From the NCBI GenBank assembly GCA_963730405.1, contig CAVSRW010000011.1, forward strand, positions 248,001-312,000: a stretch of DNA of 64,000 nucleotides. The letters are read 5' to 3'. A program made the position numbers and the translations under genes. The notes under the pieces are model-generated. The model was not told the DNA's origin and searched no databases. It saw only the letters and a list, made by a program, of their open reading frames with translations. Of the stretch, positions 60,037 to 64,000 are shown piece by piece; the stretch's first letter is position 1, and every line of letters starts with the position of its first letter. The stretch is from Gaiellasilicea sp963730405. GTDB lineage: Bacteria; Actinomycetota; Thermoleophilia; Gaiellales; Gaiellaceae.

Positions 60037-60257
60037 GCGTGTCCCGGGACGACGATGGGCCGCCCGGCGTCACCGACCGTCTCGTCGAACTCGCTGATCG
60101 TGATCCGCAACCGCTCGGCGCAGCGGACGCGGCCGCACTCGCAGAAGACGTCGATCGTCTCCGATCCCGGCCCGCGGGAAACGCTGCGGATGCGCTCGTT
60201 GACGCTGCGACGCAGCGCACGGCGGCCGACACTGATGTCGTTCGCCACAGATGACAC
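60033..60257 (-). CDS. Small protein with Cys motif FCECGRVRC
   Basis: About 74 residues from GTG 60257. A helix with many Arg (RALRRSVNERIRSVSRG) precedes IDVFCECGRVRCAERLRI, three Cys in a C-x-C-x4-C layout that could bind metal, then ISEFDETVGDAGRPIVVPG. This pattern recurs in actinobacterial small proteins, but I cannot name the family. The frame is open further upstream, so the start is provisional. It is coupled to the next gene. Confidence 0.65.
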   Translation of the reverse strand: MSSVANDISVGRRALRRSVNERIRSVSRGPGSETIDVFCECGRVRCAERLRITISEFDETVGDAGRPIVVPGHA

Positions 60258-60516
60258 TGCCAAGAAACCCCCTGGTTCGTTCAGGACGAGGACCGAGGAC
60301 TCGCTGCCGACCGCGAAGGACCGGTGGCGCGACCAGCGATGCCGCTCTGCCAGCGCCGGCACGGAGCTCTCGCCGGCACCTGCATCCAGTGTAGCCCGCC
60401 TTTTGCGCTCTGACGAAAGGCGGACACTGGAGTGGCACAACCGTCCGCCGGGCTGCTCACCGCTCCCGCATCCTTCCGGACGCCTTTCGGCCGTGGAGCG
60501 GGATTCGAGCAAGCGG

Positions 60517-60884
60517 ATGTCAGAGCACACCGATCAGGCTCGCCAGGCGATCGCGATCGGCAACGCGATCTCACGCCTCCATCGCGAGCACTACGGCCGC
60601 GGCGCGACGACGACGCGGACGATCGTGCACCGCAACCACGTCGTCTCCTTCCTGGAGGACATCTACACCCGGTCGACGCACCCTGATCGAGGCGGGGAGA
60701 GGAGACGGTCAAGGTGACCAGGCAGGCGTTCCAGATGGCGATGCGGGGCGGCTTCAGCGAAGCGGTCGAGGAGATCACCGGCCGAAAGGTGATCGCGTTC
60801 ATGTCGCAGGTTCACTTCGACCCCGACCTGGCTGCGGAAGTCTTCGTGCTCGAGCCGGAGCTCCAGGCGCAGCCGGCGGCCTAG
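60517..60884 (+). pseudogene. DUF2294-like protein, frameshifted twice
   Basis: From ATG 60517 the frame reads AISRLHREHYGRGATTTRTI then HRNHVVSFLEDIYT, as in DUF2294 proteins. At about 60673 the expected RTLIEAGR appears in the next frame. From about 60705 the rest (VKVTRQAFQMAMRGGFSEAV, GRKVIAFMSQVHFDPD) appears in the third, ending at TAG 60882-60884. Two small indels within 35 nt break an otherwise recognisable ~120-residue gene. Errors in the sequence are a strong possibility. Confidence 0.78.
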
Positions 60885-60920
60885 ACGGGCGTCGGGCACG
60901 CCTCGACTAAGATCGACCGG

Positions 60921-62540
60921 GTGACGGCGCTCTACCGCAAGTACCGGCCGCAGGACTTCGACGACGTCGTCGGCCAGGAAGCGGTGGTGCGGACGCTGCG
61001 CAACGCGATCGAGCTCGACCAGCTCCGCCAGGCCTACCTCTTCGCGGGGCCTCGCGGCACCGGCAAGACGTCGATGGCGCGCATCCTGGCGAAGGCGCTG
61101 AACTGCACAGCCGGCCCGACCGCCTCCCCCGACAAGGTCTGCAACGCGTGCGTCTCGATCGCGAACGGCTCGTCGCTCGACGTGGTCGAGATGGACGCGG
61201 CGTCGCAGCGCGGGATCGACGACATCCGCGAGATCCGCGACCGCGTCATCCTCCAGCCGGCCGAGGGCCGCTACAAGGTCTACATCCTCGACGAGGCGCA
61301 CCAGCTCACGGACGCTGCCTGGAACGCGCTCCTGAAGCTGATCGAGGAGCCGCCGCCGCATCTCGTCTTCGTCTTCTGCACGACCGACCTCGCCAAGGTG
61401 CTGCCGACCGTCCGCTCTCGCTGCCAGACATTCGTCTTCGCGCGCCCGCGACTGCCCGAGCTCGTCCGGGTGCTGCGGCGGATCGCCGACGCGGAGAAGA
61501 TCGAGGTTCCGGATGCGGCGCTGGCGCTGATCGCCCGCGGCGGCCGCGGCTCCTTCCGCGACGCCGTCTCGACCCTCGACCAGCTCGCGTCGGCGACCGG
61601 GAACACGATCGACGTCCAGTCCGTGCTGCAGCTCCTCGGCGCCGTCGAGGAGGACGCGCTCTTCCGGCTCTGCGACGCGATCGTCGACCGTGACACCGCC
61701 GGCGCGCTCACGTTCCTCGAGGAGCTCGCCGAGCAGGGCCAGGATCTCGCCCGCCTCGTCACCGACCTGCTCGAGCATCTGCGCCACCTGCTGCTCGTCC
61801 AGCACATGGGACACGTCCCCGACTCGCTCCCCGTCACCGACGAGACGCGCGAGCGGTTGCGGGAGCAGGCGAACCAGCTTCCCTCGCCGACCGTGCTCCG
61901 GCTCTGCGACCTGCTCGCGGTCGCGGTCGAGGACTCTCGTCAGGGCGCCGACCCGCGCCTGCCGCTCGAGCTCGCGCTCGTCAAGGTGACGAGCCCGGGC
62001 GCCGACCTCTCGCGCGAGTCGCTCGCCTTCCGCGTCGAGCAGCTCGAGCAGCGACTGGCGGGAAGCGCGCCCCTACCCGCTCCGGCCGCCGCGGCTCCCG
62101 CCGAGCCGACGCCCGCGGCTCCCCAGCCCGTTCCCGAGCAGAGCGCGCCGGCAACTCCTGCGGGCGCCCCGCCGCTCGCGCTCGACCAGCTCCAAGAAGC
62201 CTGGCAGCGCACGGTCCTCCCCGCCGTCCAGTCGCGCTCGATCCCCGTCGCGTCGCTGCTCGGCGAAGCGCGGCCGGCCTCGCTCGAGGGCGAGATGTTG
62301 ACGCTGGAGTTCCCTGCGTCCGCCGACTTCCACCGACGGCAGGCAGAGGAGCCGAAGAACGTCACCGTCATCCGCGACGCGCTCTACGACGTCACGGGAC
62401 ACCGGCTCGGCGTCACGCTGGCCGTCGGGGACGCGGTCGATTCCGAAAGCGACGACGAGGACGAGGAACTGACCGAGGACGCCCTGATCTCGATGTTCAA
62501 AGACACGTTCGACGCCCAGGAGGTCGAGGAGAGCCGATGA
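60921..62540 (+). CDS. dnaX: DNA polymerase III subunit gamma/tau
   Basis: The 539-residue AAA+ clamp-loader subunit has Walker A AGPRGTGKTSMARIL, a zinc motif around KVCNACVSI, Walker B YILDEAHQLTDAAWNALLKL and the SRC motif TVRSRCQTFVF. Domain III ends near residue 360, then a Pro/Ala linker (PAAAAPAEPTPAAPQPVPEQ) and a tau-like C-terminal domain. GTG 60921 start. Its stop overlaps the ybaB ATG (ATGA), the common dnaX-ybaB operon. Confidence 0.97.
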   Translation: MTALYRKYRPQDFDDVVGQEAVVRTLRNAIELDQLRQAYLFAGPRGTGKTSMARILAKALNCTAGPTASPDKVCNACVSIANGSSLDVVEMDAASQRGIDDIREIRDRVILQPAEGRYKVYILDEAHQLTDAAWNALLKLIEEPPPHLVFVFCTTDLAKVLPTVRSRCQTFVFARPRLPELVRVLRRIADAEKIEVPDAALALIARGGRGSFRDAVSTLDQLASATGNTIDVQSVLQLLGAVEEDALFRLCDAIVDRDTAGALTFLEELAEQGQDLARLVTDLLEHLRHLLLVQHMGHVPDSLPVTDETRERLREQANQLPSPTVLRLCDLLAVAVEDSRQGADPRLPLELALVKVTSPGADLSRESLAFRVEQLEQRLAGSAPLPAPAAAAPAEPTPAAPQPVPEQSAPATPAGAPPLALDQLQEAWQRTVLPAVQSRSIPVASLLGEARPASLEGEMLTLEFPASADFHRRQAEEPKNVTVIRDALYDVTGHRLGVTLAVGDAVDSESDDEDEELTEDALISMFKDTFDAQEVEESR

Positions 62541-62863
62541 GCAAGTTCGACATGAGCAAGCTGATGCAGCAGGCCCAGCAGATGCAGTCGCAGATGCAGC
62601 AGATGCAGGAAGAGGCCGCAAACGAGATCGTCGAAGCCTCGGCCGGCGGCGGCATGGTGACGGTCAAGGCCACCGGCGGCGGCGAGATCGTCTCGATCAC
62701 GATCGACCCGAAGGCGATCGACCCGGACGACCCGGAGATGCTCTCCGACCTGATCCTCGCCGCGGTGAACGAGGCGCTCCGCAGCGCGAACGCGCTGATG
62801 GAGTCGAAGGTGCAGGGGATGATCCCCGGCGGCCTGGGTAGCTTGGGCCTCCCAGGCATGTGA
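62537..62863 (+). CDS. ybaB: YbaB/EbfC nucleoid-associated protein
   Basis: A 108-residue DNA-binding protein. The Met/Gln-rich coiled-coil N-terminus (MSKLMQQAQQMQSQMQQMQ) precedes VEASAGGGMVTVKATGGGEI and SITIDPKAIDPDDPEMLSDL, the conserved family core. It dimerises and coats DNA. It is translationally coupled to dnaX. The usual next gene, recR, is absent; a terminator and the convergent sigma factor gene follow. Confidence 0.96.
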   Translation: MSKFDMSKLMQQAQQMQSQMQQMQEEAANEIVEASAGGGMVTVKATGGGEIVSITIDPKAIDPDDPEMLSDLILAAVNEALRSANALMESKVQGMIPGGLGSLGLPGM

Positions 62864-62906
62864 GCCGCCGGGCCGCGACAGCGGCCTGGTTCGGGATGTT
62901 TCGCGC

Positions 62907-62940
62907 GGATGGGGCATCCGCTCCCGCGGATGCCCCATCC
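62907..62940. terminator. 15-bp perfect hairpin between convergent genes
   Basis: GGATGGGGCATCCGC (62907-62921), loop TCCC, GCGGATGCCCCATCC (62926-62940). It lies between ybaB and the convergent sigma factor gene and probably terminates both. Confidence 0.8.
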
Positions 62941-62951
62941 TGCGCTGACGA

Positions 62952-64000
62952 TTACGCGGCGCCGGCGAGCCGGTCGCGCGACGGGAGCGGCTCGGTGCGG
63001 AGCTTCTCCGCGAGGCGTCCGAGCCCGCTCGACTCGAGCTGGCGGATCCGCTCGCGGGTGAGGCCGAGCTTCTTGCCGATCTGCTCGAGGCTCGCGCCAT
63101 CCTCACCCTGCACGAAGCCGAACCGCAGCTCGAGCACGATCCGCTCGCGCTCGGGCAGGTCGGCGAGCGCCTCGCGCACGCGCTGCTGCTCGAGCGAGAG
63201 GTCGGCCGACTCGATCGGGTCCTCGGCGGTGCGGTCGGCGAAGAGGTCGCCGAGCTCACCGTCGCCGTCGCCGATCGTCTGGTTCAGCGAGACCGAGGCC
63301 TCGACCGCTTCGAGCGCCTCCGAGACGTGGTGCTCCTTCAGCTCGGTCGCCTTCGCGAGCTCCTCGATCGTCGGCGCGCGGCCGTGCGTGGCCTCGAGCT
63401 GCTGCTTCGCGCGCCGCAGCTTCAGCCGGCGCTCCTGCACGTGCACCGGGATCCGGATCGTGTCCGACTGGTTCGCGACCGCGCGCTGGCACGACTGGCG
63501 AATCCACCAGGTGGCGTAGGTCGAGAACTTGAAGCCCTTGCGGTAGTCGAACTTCTCGACCGCGCGGTTGAGGCCGATCGTGCCGTCCTGGATCAGGTCG
63601 AGCAGCGGCAGGCCGTGGCCCTGGTACCGCTTCGCGATCGAGACGACGAGCCGCAGATTCGCGTTCGTCATCCGCTCCTTGGCGGCGTGGTCGCCGCGCT
63701 CGATCCGCTTCGCGAGCGCGACCTCCTCGGCGGCAGTGAGCAGCTCGTGGCGGCCGATCTCGTTGAGGAAGAGCTGCAGGCTGTCGGTGGTGCCCGTCGG
63801 CGTGGACGGCCGCAGGTCGAGTTCGACCTCGTCGTCTCCGCCTGCCTCCTCGATCTCGACGTCCCCCGCCGCGAGAGCAGCGCGAAGCGCCTCGACGGTT
63901 TCCTCGTCGAGATCATGCTCGACCTGCAGCGCCTCGAGCTCGGCGCCGGCAACGTGTCCGCGCTCCTCCGCGTCATGCAGGAAGGCGGTGATGGCCGTGT
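62952..64000 (-). CDS. Principal-type RNA polymerase sigma factor (5' partial)
   Basis: A sigma-70 group 1/2 protein that runs off the right edge of the window; about 349 residues are visible. Region 1.1-like AFLHDAEERGHVAGAELEAL and an acidic stretch (DEETVEALRAALAAGD) lead into region 1.2 (DSLQLFLNEIGRHELLTAAE). Region 2 has NANLRLVVSIAKRYQGHGLP and TYATWWIRQSCQRAV, region 3 HVSEALEAVEASVSL, and region 4 RERIVLELRFGF with LGLTRERIRQLESSGLGRLA. An internal ATG at 63671 is not the true start. It may be the housekeeping sigma or a close paralogue. Confidence 0.95.
   Translation of the reverse strand, partial: TAITAFLHDAEERGHVAGAELEALQVEHDLDEETVEALRAALAAGDVEIEEAGGDDEVELDLRPSTPTGTTDSLQLFLNEIGRHELLTAAEEVALAKRIERGDHAAKERMTNANLRLVVSIAKRYQGHGLPLLDLIQDGTIGLNRAVEKFDYRKGFKFSTYATWWIRQSCQRAVANQSDTIRIPVHVQERRLKLRRAKQQLEATHGRAPTIEELAKATELKEHHVSEALEAVEASVSLNQTIGDGDGELGDLFADRTAEDPIESADLSLEQQRVREALADLPERERIVLELRFGFVQGEDGASLEQIGKKLGLTRERIRQLESSGLGRLAEKLRTEPLPSRDRLAGAA

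Noticed and set aside
60663..61814. Long minus-strand frame opposite dnaX
   Set aside because: Antisense to a clear dnaX; biased composition and no motif. A GC-driven shadow.

Overview
The window is very GC-rich bacterial DNA with many GTG starts and many 1-4 nt start/stop overlaps. NucS (the actinobacterial mismatch endonuclease), a separate LigD-type polymerase and ATP-dependent ligase, SigJ-like ECF sigma, ANTAR, DUF4383 and DUF6325 proteins and an Alu-containing SRP RNA point to Actinomycetota. The mix of families looks most like Thermoleophilia (Gaiellales or Solirubrobacterales). That placement is inference from gene content, not from a marker-gene comparison.

Layout. 0-11 kb: a partial coiled-coil gene, 1-Cys peroxiredoxin, Vps62-like and LVIVD secreted proteins, an alpha/beta hydrolase, tRNA-Ala, an MFS exporter, two compact MDR dehydrogenases followed by a bicupin, and nucS. 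11-20 kb: a frameshifted AraC regulator, an MBL hydrolase/O-methyltransferase pair, an ECF sigma factor with a membrane tail, a membrane protein read in frame into a c-type cytochrome, then HAD phosphatase, serS and tRNA-Ser(TGA). 20-25 kb: a lower-GC patch beside that tRNA, then a frameshifted membrane glycosyltransferase. 25-36 kb: secreted proteins, a three-gene cupredoxin/His-rich operon, signalling genes (receiver, PAS kinase), a secreted HEXXH metalloprotease, APH kinase, flavin reductase and HAD. 36-45 kb: FabF with a frameshifted ankyrin lipoprotein, DNA ligase, a PspC/LiaF-like protein with PspC-kinase and NarL regulator, a small gene bracketed by two identical palindromes, LigD polymerase, a GlnQ scrap and a GroES-like protein. 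45-50 kb: DUF6325, ANTAR, AraC, VOC and DUF1801 genes and a frameshifted UvrA-like ATPase. 50-53 kb: a decayed integration hotspot on tRNA-Ser(CGA), with two copies of the tRNA 3' half and three integrase scraps. 53-58 kb: tRNA-Ser(GCT) and tRNA-Ser(GGA), a trypsin-like protease, a membrane cytochrome c, clpS, an M29 aminopeptidase, a GFA protein, SRP RNA and tRNA-Val. 58-64 kb: a SnoaL-like gene flanked by tRNA-Val-like repeats, a winged-helix protein, dnaX-ybaB, and a principal-type sigma factor running off the end.

Working units: dnaX-ybaB (replication), the PspC triad (envelope stress), the cupredoxin operon (extracytoplasmic metal binding), and serS plus four tRNA-Ser isoacceptor genes (serine decoding). 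DNA maintenance is represented by nucS, ligase, LigD polymerase and UvrA-like genes at separate loci, with no Ku seen. At least five genes that otherwise look intact carry single-base frameshifts, so either the assembly retains indel errors or several accessory genes are decaying. This should be settled before calling them pseudogenes.
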